Shown here one piece after another: positions 55,623 to 63,795 of a stretch of 64,000 nt of DNA. A program made the position numbers and the translations under genes. The notes below the pieces were generated by a model. That model searched no databases. It was not told the origin of the DNA and saw only the letters and a program-made list of their open reading frames with translations. Position 1 is the first letter of the stretch; each line of letters opens with the position of its first letter. This DNA is from Pseudomonas sp. (GTDB lineage: Bacteria; Pseudomonadota; Gammaproteobacteria; Pseudomonadales; Pseudomonadaceae), in assembly GCF_002796985.1 (NCBI RefSeq), contig NZ_PEKX01000009.1, positions 266,547-330,546 on the forward strand. Direction: 5' to 3'.

Positions 55623-56903
55623 TCAGGGCTGGCGAATCTCGGCGACTCGCGCGCTGTCGACCTTCACGTCGGGGTTGCCGAACTGCGCGGTGAGATAGTT
55701 CACCAGGGTGGCGATCTGCTCGTCGTTGAGCGTGCCGGCGAAGCCGGGCATGAACACGTCTTCGCCGCCCGCCTTGCGGTGCACACCGCCGAGCACCACC
55801 TGCACCAGGTTGTCCGGCTGCAGGGCGCCGACTGCGCTGTTCTTCAGCAGCATCGGGTAGTAGCCATCCTTTACCCCTTCGCCGGACCACGAGTGGCAGC
55901 TGGCGCAGTTGCCCAGGTAGAGGCGCGCGCCGTCGTCGTGTTTTTGCGCGGCGAAGTCCTGGCCGCGCAGGGTGACCACGTCGTCCGCCGGTTCGCCCCA
56001 GGCGAAGCGCGCCTTGCGCTCGCCATCGCTGACCGCCGGCACGCTGCGCAGGTAGCTGGCGATGGCCTGCAGGTCGGCGTCGGTCATGTGCTGGAAGCTG
56101 TGCTCCACCGCCTCGGCCATGGGCCCGGCGGCCTGCGCCTTGCCCGGTACGCGGCCGGTCTTGAGGTACTGGACGATTTCCGCGTCGCTCCAGCCGCCGA
56201 TGCCGCTGTGGGTGTCGGGGGTGATGTTGAAGGCGTACCAGCCGCCCAGTGCGGCGCCGGAGAGGAAGCCGGTACTGCGCTCGTCCGTGGCCTTCTCCTG
56301 GAAGGCCACGCCGCGCGGGGTGTGGCAGGTACCGCAGTGGCCCAGGCCCTGGACCAGGTAGGCGCCGCGGTTCCAGGCCGGGCTCTGCCTGGGGTTGTTC
56401 TGGTAGACCGCGTCGTCGTGGAACAGCAGGTTCCAGATCGCCAGCGGCCAGCGCATGTCCAGCGGCCAGGTGATGTCCGAATCCTGGTTGGGCTGCGCCA
56501 CGGCCTGTACGCCGCCTTCGAGGAACCAGGCATAGAGCGCTTTCATGTCCTCGTCGGTGATCTTCGAGTAGGCGGTGTAGGGCATCGCCGGGTAGAGCCG
56601 GGTGCCGCCCTTGGCCACGCCTTCGCGCACGGCGCGGGCGAAGTCGTCGTAGCTGTAGCTGCCGATGCCGGTCTTCGGGTCCGGGGTGATGTTGGTGGAG
56701 TACACCGCGCCCAGCGGCGTGGCGAGCGGCAGGCCGCCAGCGAAGGGCTTGCCGCCCGGCGCGGTGTGGCAGGCCGCGCAGTCGCCGGCGCGGGCCAGGT
56801 ATTCGCCGCGTTGCAGCAGCTCCGCCGGCGCGGGGTCGAGCGCCTTGGCGGCATGGGAGGCCAGCGGTGCGGCCAGCAGGGCGAGCAGGATAAGGCGCTT
56901 CAT
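55623..56903 (-). CDS. Triheme cytochrome c subunit of a membrane-bound dehydrogenase
   Basis: A 426-aa periplasmic protein with signal peptide (1-18, ending ASHA) and three heme sites: CAACH (42-46), CGTCH (190-194) and CASCH (333-337). This three-domain cytochrome is the electron-accepting subunit of alcohol, gluconate, sorbitol and glucose dehydrogenases of acetic acid bacteria and Pseudomonas. It passes electrons from the flavoprotein to quinone. The ATG at 56903 overlaps the flavoprotein stop by 4 bases. Most likely anchored to the membrane through a short C-terminal part. Confidence 0.93.
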   Translation of the reverse strand: MKRLILLALLAAPLASHAAKALDPAPAELLQRGEYLARAGDCAACHTAPGGKPFAGGLPLATPLGAVYSTNITPDPKTGIGSYSYDDFARAVREGVAKGGTRLYPAMPYTAYSKITDEDMKALYAWFLEGGVQAVAQPNQDSDITWPLDMRWPLAIWNLLFHDDAVYQNNPRQSPAWNRGAYLVQGLGHCGTCHTPRGVAFQEKATDERSTGFLSGAALGGWYAFNITPDTHSGIGGWSDAEIVQYLKTGRVPGKAQAAGPMAEAVEHSFQHMTDADLQAIASYLRSVPAVSDGERKARFAWGEPADDVVTLRGQDFAAQKHDDGARLYLGNCASCHSWSGEGVKDGYYPMLLKNSAVGALQPDNLVQVVLGGVHRKAGGEDVFMPGFAGTLNDEQIATLVNYLTAQFGNPDVKVDSARVAEIRQP

Positions 56904-58495
56904 GCCTTGGCCTCCCGCTTCAGGTGCTCGGCCAGGCGCAGAGCCAGGGCGGCGATGGTCAGGGTGCAGTTCACCGAGCCGACGGTGGGCATCACGCCGC
57001 TGCTGGCGATGAACAGGTTGGGGTGGTCGTGGCTGCGGCACTGCGCGTCCACCACCGAGTCCTTCGGGTCCGCGCCCATCAGCACGGTGCCGGTGATGTG
57101 GTTGTTGTTGGCGAAGCTGTCGTCGAACGTCACCTCCTCGCCGCCCAGCAGTGTGGCGGCATGGGTGTAGACCTCGCGGGTGTGCACCGCGCTCTTGCGC
57201 ACGTAGTCGTCCATCGCATAGGTGAATTCGGGCTTGGGGATGCCCGCCGCGTCGCGCTCGGTAGCGCTGGGCACGATGCGGTTCTCTGGGTGCGGGAGGA
57301 TTTCGTGGAAGCTGTCGAAGCGCACGAAACGCGCGGCGCGGTCGCGGATCTTCGCTTCCAGGTCGTGGCCCAGTAGCAACGGCCCGTGACGGATCAGCTC
57401 GGTGGCTACCTGGTCGGTGCGCGAGAGGTTGGACAGGTGGATCTTCTTCGACGCGTACTCGCTGCGGAAGGCGCCGTCGCGGAAGCCCACCATGGAGGTC
57501 ATCTCCTGCGGCCCGCGCCCCGGCCAGAGCTTCTCGTTGGCGTAGAACTGCACGGCGGTGCCGGGGTGGTCCATGAGGTTGCGGCCGACCATGTCCGAGC
57601 TGTTGCCGACCTCGGACATCAGCATCAGCTTGGGCGTCTCGATGCCGTTGGCGGCGAGGATGAAGGTGTCGCCCTCGACGCGCACCTCGTTGCCCTGCGG
57701 GTCCTTGTACAGCGCCGCGACGATCTGGCCGCCGTCACCTTTCTCCAGCTTGAACACCACGGCGTTGTCGATCAACCGCGCGCCGGCGGCTTCGGCTTTC
57801 TCGACGTGGACGATGCCGTTGTACATGGCGCCGATGGGGCAGATTGGCATGCAGTTGTTGTTGCCGCAGCAGGTCGGGCGGCCATCGTAGGGACGGCTGT
57901 TGCGCGCCACTGGCTCGGTGACCACGCGGTAGCCGTTGGCGTTGAGCAGGGTCTTGATGCGCTGCTCGTTCCACGACAGCGGCAGTGGCGGCATCGGGTA
58001 GGGCTGGCTGCGTGGCGAATCGAGCTCCTCATCGCCGGGGCCCCAGACGCCCAGCTCCTCCTCGGCGCGCTGGTACCAGGGCTCCAGCTCGGCGTATTCG
58101 ATCGGCCAGTCGCGGCCCACGCCATAGAGGCTGAGCAGCTTGAAGTCGTTGGGCAGGAAGCGCCAGGCGGACGCCGCCCAGTGCCAGGTGGTACCGCCCA
58201 CGGCGCGGATGTACTGCACGTCGTAGGGGTGTTCGCCTTTCTGGATCAGGTAGTGGTTGTTCGGTTTGAACTGCGGGTGCGGTGCGTAGGGGCTGGACGG
58301 GTAGGGCGCCTGGTTGTCGGACTTGTCCGCCTGGTTGCGGAAGCGCTCGACGATTTCCCAGCGGCCCATGCGCGGGCCGGCCTCTAGGATCAGCACGTCC
58401 TTGCCGGCCAGGGCCAGCTGGTGAGCGACCAGCGCACCGGCGACGCCGGAGCCGACCACCACGAAATCCGCGCGTTGTGTCTGCGCCATGCTCAT
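56900..58495 (-). CDS. GMC-family FAD dehydrogenase, catalytic subunit
   Basis: A 531-aa FAD-binding dehydrogenase. Dinucleotide motif GSGVAGA at 15-21. The cysteine set Cys209/210/215/219 (TCCGNNNCMPICPIGAMYNG) matches the 3Fe-4S site of FAD-dependent gluconate, glucose and sorbitol dehydrogenases. The C-terminal block HITGTVLMGADPKDSVVD with its His and the Asn of GSVNCTLTI form the active site. It oxidises a sugar, sugar acid or polyol in the periplasm. The substrate cannot be told from sequence. It is probably exported with the small Tat subunit, as it lacks its own signal. Confidence 0.93.
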   Translation of the reverse strand: MSMAQTQRADFVVVGSGVAGALVAHQLALAGKDVLILEAGPRMGRWEIVERFRNQADKSDNQAPYPSSPYAPHPQFKPNNHYLIQKGEHPYDVQYIRAVGGTTWHWAASAWRFLPNDFKLLSLYGVGRDWPIEYAELEPWYQRAEEELGVWGPGDEELDSPRSQPYPMPPLPLSWNEQRIKTLLNANGYRVVTEPVARNSRPYDGRPTCCGNNNCMPICPIGAMYNGIVHVEKAEAAGARLIDNAVVFKLEKGDGGQIVAALYKDPQGNEVRVEGDTFILAANGIETPKLMLMSEVGNSSDMVGRNLMDHPGTAVQFYANEKLWPGRGPQEMTSMVGFRDGAFRSEYASKKIHLSNLSRTDQVATELIRHGPLLLGHDLEAKIRDRAARFVRFDSFHEILPHPENRIVPSATERDAAGIPKPEFTYAMDDYVRKSAVHTREVYTHAATLLGGEEVTFDDSFANNNHITGTVLMGADPKDSVVDAQCRSHDHPNLFIASSGVMPTVGSVNCTLTIAALALRLAEHLKREAKA

Positions 58496-58998
58496 GCCCC
58501 CCGCTCGGTGGGCTGCGCCGCCCAGAAGCCTGGCTTGTTCGGGCAGTAGCTGCGGATCACCAGCACGTCGTCGACTACCCGGAACATCAGCGCCTGTTCG
58601 TAGGTGACCAGCGTGGCGCTGCTGTCATCGCCGACCTGCCCCAGGTACCAGCCGCCGAGGATCTGCCGGGCCAGCCACTGCTGGCGCTCGTTCCAGCCTT
58701 GCGGGTCATCACCCAGACGTTCGAGCAGCTCGGCCAGGCTCTGCTTGAGCGCGCTGTCGCGCTGCGCCAGGGCCTGGAACAGGCGCTGGCCGATGCGCGG
58801 GTCGAGGTTGCTGCGCCCGGTGAGGCGCTGGGAGAGGGTCATGAAGCCTTCCAGCTCCTTCTCCGCCTGGGGTGTCAGCGCGGCCCAGGTGCGTGCGGCC
58901 GGGCTGAGCAGCACACCGCCGAGCGCGGCGCTGGCGCAGGCCACCGCCAGCAGGCGGCGGCGTGAAAGGGGAAAGGCGGGCAACGGTGCCTCGGACAT
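58492..58998 (-). CDS. Tat-exported small subunit of the FAD dehydrogenase
   Basis: A 168-aa subunit with a twin-arginine signal: LSRRRLLAVACASAALGGVL near residues 11-30. It belongs to the gluconate 2-dehydrogenase subunit 3 / sorbitol dehydrogenase small-subunit family and brings the signal-less catalytic subunit through the Tat path. Its stop overlaps the start of the large subunit by 4 bases. First gene of the dehydrogenase operon, divergent from thyA across 239 bases. Confidence 0.9.
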   Translation of the reverse strand: MSEAPLPAFPLSRRRLLAVACASAALGGVLLSPAARTWAALTPQAEKELEGFMTLSQRLTGRSNLDPRIGQRLFQALAQRDSALKQSLAELLERLGDDPQGWNERQQWLARQILGGWYLGQVGDDSSATLVTYEQALMFRVVDDVLVIRSYCPNKPGFWAAQPTERGA

Positions 58999-59237
58999 GA
59001 CGACCTCTCTTGCAACAGGCGAACGGTGGGGGAACGCGGTCTGTCGCCGCTTGAATCCTGGCGCTGGGTGCTTCCATCGGCCACGCCGCCGGTCCGTCGG
59101 TCGGACTGGCGATAGCGTGCCCAGGCCCTTAGTATTGCCGCTTGTTCAGATTCTGCCGGGCGATTCGTTCTGCCGGCGGCCTTGCCAAGAGCCGCGCCGC
59201 AGAGCCTCACCGACCGGCTTTCGGGTGAAACACAGCG

Positions 59238-60032
59238 ATGAAACAGTACCTTGACCTCATGCGCCACGTGCGCGAACACGGCACCTTCAAGAGCGACCGC
59301 ACCGGCACCGGCACCTACAGCGTGTTCGGCCACCAGATGCGTTTCGACCTCGCTGAAGGCTTCCCGCTGGTGACCACCAAGAAGTGCCACCTCAAATCGA
59401 TCGTCCATGAGCTGCTGTGGTTCCTCAAAGGTTCGACCAACATCGCCTACCTGAAGGAAAACGGCGTCTCGATCTGGGACGAATGGGCCGACGAGAACGG
59501 CGACCTCGGCCCGGTCTACGGCTATCAGTGGCGCTCCTGGCCGGCGCCGGACGGCCGCCATATCGACCAGATCGCCAACCTGATGACGATGCTGAAGAAC
59601 AACCCGGACTCGCGCCGCCTGATCGTTTCCGCGTGGAACCCCGCGCTGATCGACGAGATGGCCCTGCCGCCGTGTCACGCGCTGTTCCAGTTCTATGTGG
59701 CCGACGGCAAGCTCAGCTGCCAGCTGTACCAGCGCTCGGCCGACATCTTCCTCGGCGTGCCGTTCAACATCGCCAGCTACGCGCTGCTGACCCTGATGGT
59801 CGCGCAGGTGGCTGGCCTGCAGCCCGGTGAATTCATCTGGACCGGCGGCGACTGCCACCTGTACGCCAACCACCTGGAGCAGACCGACCTGCAGCTGACC
59901 CGCCAGCCGCTGCCGCTGCCGACCATGAAGATCAACCCCGAGGTGAAGGACCTGTTCGACTTCCGCTTCGAGGACTTCGAGCTGGTTGGCTATGAAGCCC
60001 ACCCGCACATCAAGGCGCCGGTCGCTATCTGA
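59238..60032 (+). CDS. thyA: Thymidylate synthase
   Basis: A 264-aa enzyme that makes dTMP from dUMP and methylene-THF, the same length as E. coli ThyA. Active-site Cys146 in LPPCHALFQFYV; dUMP contacts RRLIVSAWNP and SCQLYQRSADIFLGVPFNIA are intact. Start MKQYLDLMRHVREHGTFKSD. A terminator and a REP pair follow. Confidence 0.98.
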   Translation: MKQYLDLMRHVREHGTFKSDRTGTGTYSVFGHQMRFDLAEGFPLVTTKKCHLKSIVHELLWFLKGSTNIAYLKENGVSIWDEWADENGDLGPVYGYQWRSWPAPDGRHIDQIANLMTMLKNNPDSRRLIVSAWNPALIDEMALPPCHALFQFYVADGKLSCQLYQRSADIFLGVPFNIASYALLTLMVAQVAGLQPGEFIWTGGDCHLYANHLEQTDLQLTRQPLPLPTMKINPEVKDLFDFRFEDFELVGYEAHPHIKAPVAI

Positions 60033-60047
60033 CCTGCCCTCGATGAA

Positions 60048-60078
60048 GAAAAGGCTGGCGCAATGCCGGCCTTTTTCG
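60048..60078 (+). terminator. Rho-independent terminator after thyA
   Basis: The stem AAGGCTGGC / GCCGGCCTT with loop GCAAT (60051-60073; one G-T pair), followed by TTTCGTTT. Confidence 0.82.
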
Positions 60079-60113
60079 TTTCTGGGTGCCCAAGAGCTGG
60101 CGGGATGCTCTTC

Positions 60114-60199
60114 GTAGGAGCGAGCTTGCTCGCGAACAAAGCCCAGCTCAGAAGTAGGCGGTTCGCGAGCAAGAACTAGGCGTCCCTCTCGCTCCTACA
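60114..60199. repeat. REP pair, standard arm plus variant arm
   Basis: GTAGGAGCGAGCTTGCTCGC on the left; on the right GAGCAAGAACTAGGCGTCCC then TCTCGCTCCTAC, the long variant. The rest of the 343-base gap between thyA and the alcohol dehydrogenase shows no further gene. Confidence 0.85.
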
Positions 60200-60375
60200 G
60201 AACCCCCAACGATCTGCATTGCGCATGAACGGGTAAACCATTCATCCTGTGAATAACCGTTTCGCCTGGCGGTACGAGGTTTCATGACGTTGCATCGCGT
60301 TGCTATGCTCCCCCGGCTGGCCGCAGAGCAGGCCAACGGATTTTCCGCACTACAACGACAAGACCGGGGACCGTC

Positions 60376-61533
60376 ATGCAGCCTTTCAGCTTCGCCACCA
60401 CGGCGCAGATCCTCTGCGAAAGTGGTTCCGCCGCCCGTCTGGGTGAGCTCTGCCGCGAGCGCGGCGCCCAGCGCGTGCTCATTGTCACCGACCCCGGCAT
60501 CACCCGCCTGAACATGCTCGACGGCGTGCTGCCGGGCTTCGCTGCGGCCGGCGTGGCGGTGGAAGTCTTCGACCAGGTGCTGGCCGACCCGCCGGAAAGC
60601 GTGGTGCTGGAAGCCACCGATCAGGCACGCCGGATGGCTGCGCAACTGGTGATCGGTTTTGGCGGCGGCAGCTCGATGGATGTCGCCAAGCTGGTGGCGC
60701 TGCTGGCGCATCCGCTGGCCACTCAGGGGCTGAAGGACATCTTCGGCGTCGGCAATGCCAGCGGCCCGCGCCTGCCGTTGCTACAGGTGCCGACCACCGC
60801 CGGCACCGGCTCGGAGGTGACGCCTATCGCGATCGTTACCACCGGCGAGACCACCAAGATGGGCGTGGTCAGCCCGCACCTGCTGCCGGACCTGGCCGTG
60901 CTCGACGCCGACCTCACCCTCGGGCTGCCGCCGGCGGTCACCGCCGCCACCGGCATCGACGCCATGGTCCACGCCATCGAGGCGTACACCAGCAAACTGA
61001 AGAAGAACCCGCTGTCCGACCTGCTGGCCCGCGAGGCCCTGCGCCTGCTGGCGCTGAACCTCGACGAAGCCGTGCACAACGGCCGCAACCGCGAGGCGCG
61101 CCAGGCCATGTTGCTGGGCGCCTGCCTGGCTGGGCAGGCCTTCGCCAACGCCCCGGTGGCCGCCGTGCATGCGCTGGCCTACCCGCTGGGTGGGCACTTC
61201 CACATCCCCCACGGCCTGAGCAATGCGCTGGTGCTGCCGGAGGTGATCCGCTTCAATGCGCCCGACGCCGGCGCGCTCTATGCCGAGCTGGCGCCGCTGT
61301 TGCTGGGCGAGCGCCTGCGCAGCGATGCCGACCGTACCGAGCAGTTCATCGCCGAGTTGGCCGACCTCAGCCCGCGCAGCGGCCTGCCGTCGCGCCTGCG
61401 CGATGCCGGCGTGCCGGAAGACAGCCTGCCGCGTTTGGCCGCCGATGCGATGTTGCAGCAGCGCCTGCTGGTGAATAATCCCCGCGAAGTCAGCGAGAGC
61501 GATGCGCTGGCCATCTACCGAGCCGCCTTCTGA
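60376..61533 (+). CDS. Iron-containing alcohol dehydrogenase
   Basis: A 385-aa group III alcohol dehydrogenase. NAD-binding GGGS at 97-100; iron ligands Asp195, His199, His265 and His279 (IDAMVHAIEAYTS and HALAYPLGGHFHIPHG). It oxidises short alcohols or reduces aldehydes; the natural substrate is unknown. The ATG at 60376 is supported by homology at the first residues (MQPFSFATTAQILCESG). The thioesterase gene follows 7 bases after the stop. Confidence 0.92.
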   Translation: MQPFSFATTAQILCESGSAARLGELCRERGAQRVLIVTDPGITRLNMLDGVLPGFAAAGVAVEVFDQVLADPPESVVLEATDQARRMAAQLVIGFGGGSSMDVAKLVALLAHPLATQGLKDIFGVGNASGPRLPLLQVPTTAGTGSEVTPIAIVTTGETTKMGVVSPHLLPDLAVLDADLTLGLPPAVTAATGIDAMVHAIEAYTSKLKKNPLSDLLAREALRLLALNLDEAVHNGRNREARQAMLLGACLAGQAFANAPVAAVHALAYPLGGHFHIPHGLSNALVLPEVIRFNAPDAGALYAELAPLLLGERLRSDADRTEQFIAELADLSPRSGLPSRLRDAGVPEDSLPRLAADAMLQQRLLVNNPREVSESDALAIYRAAF

Positions 61534-61540
61534 GAACCCG

Positions 61541-61975
61541 ATGAGCGAACAGCACCCCAGCCGCGCCGACTACGCGCACTTCCAGCCGATCACCACCCGC
61601 TGGCACGACAACGACATCTACGGCCACGTGAACAACGTGACCTACTACGGCTTCTTCGACACGGCGGTGAATACCTACCTGATCGAGCGCGGCGGCCTGG
61701 ATATCCACGACGGCGACGTGGTGGGTTTCGTGGTCAGTTCGAGCTGTGACTACTTCGCGCCGGTGGCCTTCCCCGAGCGCATCGAGGTCGGCCTGCGGGT
61801 CGGCAAGCTGGGCAACAGTTCGGTGCAGTACGAACTGGCGATCTTCCGCGAGGGCGATGAACTGGCCTGCGCGGCGGGCAAGTTCGTGCATGTGTTCGTG
61901 GATCGGGCGAGCAACCGGCCGGTGTCGATTCCGGCACCGTTGCGCGAGGCGATGGAAGCACTGGTACGCAACTGA
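61541..61975 (+). CDS. Hotdog-fold acyl-CoA thioesterase
   Basis: A 144-aa protein of the 4-hydroxybenzoyl-CoA thioesterase family. The motif RWHDNDIYGHVNNVTYYGFFDTA carries the likely catalytic Asp25. The ATG at 61541 was chosen from family alignment; the longer frame reads into the previous gene. It hydrolyses acyl-CoA or carrier-bound acyl groups; substrate unknown. Likely in one unit with the alcohol dehydrogenase. Confidence 0.9.
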   Translation: MSEQHPSRADYAHFQPITTRWHDNDIYGHVNNVTYYGFFDTAVNTYLIERGGLDIHDGDVVGFVVSSSCDYFAPVAFPERIEVGLRVGKLGNSSVQYELAIFREGDELACAAGKFVHVFVDRASNRPVSIPAPLREAMEALVRN

Positions 61976-61994
61976 CCTGAAGGAGCGGCGCGCC

Positions 61995-62360
61995 TCACCA
62001 GCCCATCGGATAATGCTCGATACGGCACGGTCGGCTGTTGCCATCGCCCTTGCAGATGCCATCCAGGTACTGGTAACGCATCCACACCCGCTGCCCCGGC
62101 GTCGGCCAGTGCTGGCGCGGGATCATGCTCTGCCAGTCGGCGCTTTCCGGTTCGAAGGCGATCAGCTCGCCTATGCCGGGGCAGTCGGTGCCGGGCGAGC
62201 GCGGCTTGGCCGATTTCACCCGGCCCTCCAGCCCGCGCACGGGCGGCTTCAGCGCTCCGGTGATCTCTACTTCCAACTGACAGACCTGCCAGTCTCCGGC
62301 ATAGGCGGTCTGCGCAGCGCAAAGCGACAGTAGCAGTCCGGCGGCAGCAAGCGCTTTCAC
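61995..62360 (-). CDS. Secreted hypothetical protein
   Basis: A 121-aa protein with a signal peptide (MKALAAAGLLLSLCAAQTAY then AG). The mature part has four Cys, likely two disulfides (Cys27, Cys60, Cys102, Cys112), and a conserved-looking RVWMRYQYLDGICKGDGNSRPC end. I do not recognise a named domain. GGAG precedes the ATG. Convergent with the thioesterase. Confidence 0.75.
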   Translation of the reverse strand: MKALAAAGLLLSLCAAQTAYAGDWQVCQLEVEITGALKPPVRGLEGRVKSAKPRSPGTDCPGIGELIAFEPESADWQSMIPRQHWPTPGQRVWMRYQYLDGICKGDGNSRPCRIEHYPMGW

Positions 62361-62635
62361 AAGTAACTCCTTGTCGGCAGTGATCCTTCCCCGCCAAGCC
62401 TATACCAGCCTCGCGGGATGACACGGGACTTGTCCCAGGTGGCGCGTCCGGCCTATGCTGGCCGCCGGTCGGCAGTTCACCCAGGCGTCGCCGCCTCCGT
62501 ATGGAGAGCGCTAAACCTGCCGCGCGGTTCCCCGCACCCTTGACGATCCGACACACTTTCCCAGTGCCGCATCGGAACACGGCGACCCCCGATAGCCTCC
62601 TGCGCGAGGTCTTGGCACGCAACGAGGATTGCACT

Positions 62636-63175
62636 GTGTCCAGGCAACGCTTGCCCTACCACGCTCCCGACATCTCCGCCCTGGCGAAATCGCTGGCGCG
62701 CCAGCTCGACGATTCGCCCGAGCGCCCCGGCCATGTCGAACTGCTCAATCTGCTGGCCCGCGCGGTCGGCTTCCGCAACTACCAGGCGCTGCGCGCCAGC
62801 CACGAAGCAGCGTCGCGCCTTGCGCGCGGTGCCGAGCCCGAAACGGTGGTGGACTTTCGCCGCGTCGAGCAGTGGCGACGCTACTTCGATGAGTCCGGCC
62901 TGTTGCAGCGCTGGCCGAAGAAGCACAGCCACCGCGAGGCCTGCCTTTGGGTGCTGTGGTCGCGGTTGCCTGCGCGGCAGCGCTGGAGTGAAAAGGAGAT
63001 CAACCAGCGCCTGCAAGGCCAGGAGTGCCTGGGTGACCATCTGTTGCTGCGCCGAGCGCTGATAGATGGCGGCTGGCTGGCGCGCGCCGATGACGGTAGC
63101 GAGTACCGGCGCATCGAGCGGCGCCCGCCGGCAGAGCTGGGGGCTTTGCTGTCCTTTCTCCCGGTTGGCGCGTGA
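62636..63175 (+). CDS. DUF2087 domain protein
   Basis: A 179-aa cytoplasmic protein. The C-terminal half has the DUF2087 pattern: RWSEKEINQRLQ, DHLLLRRALIDGGWLAR and EYRRI. The N-terminal half (HAPDISALAKSLARQLDD ... VGFRNYQALRAS) is a helical block often found with it in proteobacteria. The start is taken as GTG 62636 with GAGGA 7 bases before; the longer in-frame start at 62501 has weaker support. Function unknown; a DNA-binding role is possible. A terminator follows. Confidence 0.78.
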   Translation: MSRQRLPYHAPDISALAKSLARQLDDSPERPGHVELLNLLARAVGFRNYQALRASHEAASRLARGAEPETVVDFRRVEQWRRYFDESGLLQRWPKKHSHREACLWVLWSRLPARQRWSEKEINQRLQGQECLGDHLLLRRALIDGGWLARADDGSEYRRIERRPPAELGALLSFLPVGA

Positions 63176-63192
63176 CTCCCGTGCCGTAAACG

Positions 63193-63220
63193 AAAAAGCC
63201 CGCCGATAGGCGGGCTTTTT
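63193..63220. terminator. Bidirectional terminator between the DUF2087 and glycine-zipper genes
   Basis: AAAAAGCCCGCC / GGCGGGCTTTTT around GATA. It has A- and T-runs on both sides and serves both convergent genes. Confidence 0.9.
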
Positions 63221-63234
63221 CACACGGGCATCCG

Positions 63235-63675
63235 TCAGTCGTCGTGATGCTTGTGTTTGTTCTTGTAGTGGCCTTTGCCCTTGTGATGACTCTTGTTGCT
63301 GCTGTGGTGGTCATCGTCGTTGTTGTCATCGGCCAGGTGGTTGCCCAGCGCGCCGCCGGCTGCACCGCCCAGGCCTGCGCCGATGGCGCCGCCGGTGGAG
63401 CCACCGACCTTGTTACCGATGACCGAGCCGCCGGCCGCACCCAGGCCGCCACCAATGGCCGCCTCGGTCTTGTTGCCGTTCTTCGCGCCCATCGCGCCGC
63501 CAGCAGCACCGCCTACGCCAGCACCGATGGCCGCGCCGGTGGAACCGCCCAGGGCGCCGCCGACTACGTTACCGAGGGCGCCACCGACACCGCCGCCAAT
63601 GGCGGATTTGGTGTCGTCGGCCATGGCGTGGCTGGCCAGCAGGGCCAGTGCCAGTACAGAAAGAGTCTTACGCAT
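63235..63675 (-). CDS. Secreted glycine-zipper protein with His/Lys-rich tail
   Basis: A 146-aa exported protein. Signal peptide MRKTLSVLALALLASHAMA. Residues about 24-112 are glycine-zipper repeats (units such as GGALGNVVGGALGG and GAAIGAGVGGAAGG), predicted to pack in or on a membrane. The tail is Asp-, His- and Lys-rich (DDNNDDDHHSS, KNKHKHHDD), which could bind metal. The ATG at 63675 was chosen at the signal peptide. A relative is encoded just upstream. Confidence 0.88.
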   Translation of the reverse strand: MRKTLSVLALALLASHAMADDTKSAIGGGVGGALGNVVGGALGGSTGAAIGAGVGGAAGGAMGAKNGNKTEAAIGGGLGAAGGSVIGNKVGGSTGGAIGAGLGGAAGGALGNHLADDNNDDDHHSSNKSHHKGKGHYKNKHKHHDD

Positions 63676-63719
63676 GTTGCGAACCTGAATGTAGGAATTA
63701 TCGGGAGAATTGTCCCGCA

Positions 63720-63751
63720 CACAAAACAGCCGGGCAATCAGGCCCGGCTGT
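63720..63751 (-). terminator. Terminator of the edge glycine-zipper gene
   Basis: Read on the minus strand, CAGCCGGG / CCCGGCTG with an 8-base loop is followed by TTTTGT. Confidence 0.8.
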
Positions 63752-63795
63752 CAGTCGTCGTTTCCGTGGACTGATCGCGGTTGCTATGCCGCGGA

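Noticed and set aside
63235..63675. Plus-strand open frames over the glycine-zipper gene
   Set aside because: They are Ala/Val/Gly-rich mirrors of the Gly/Ala codons, without a start site or motif; the minus frame has a signal peptide and ribosome-binding context.
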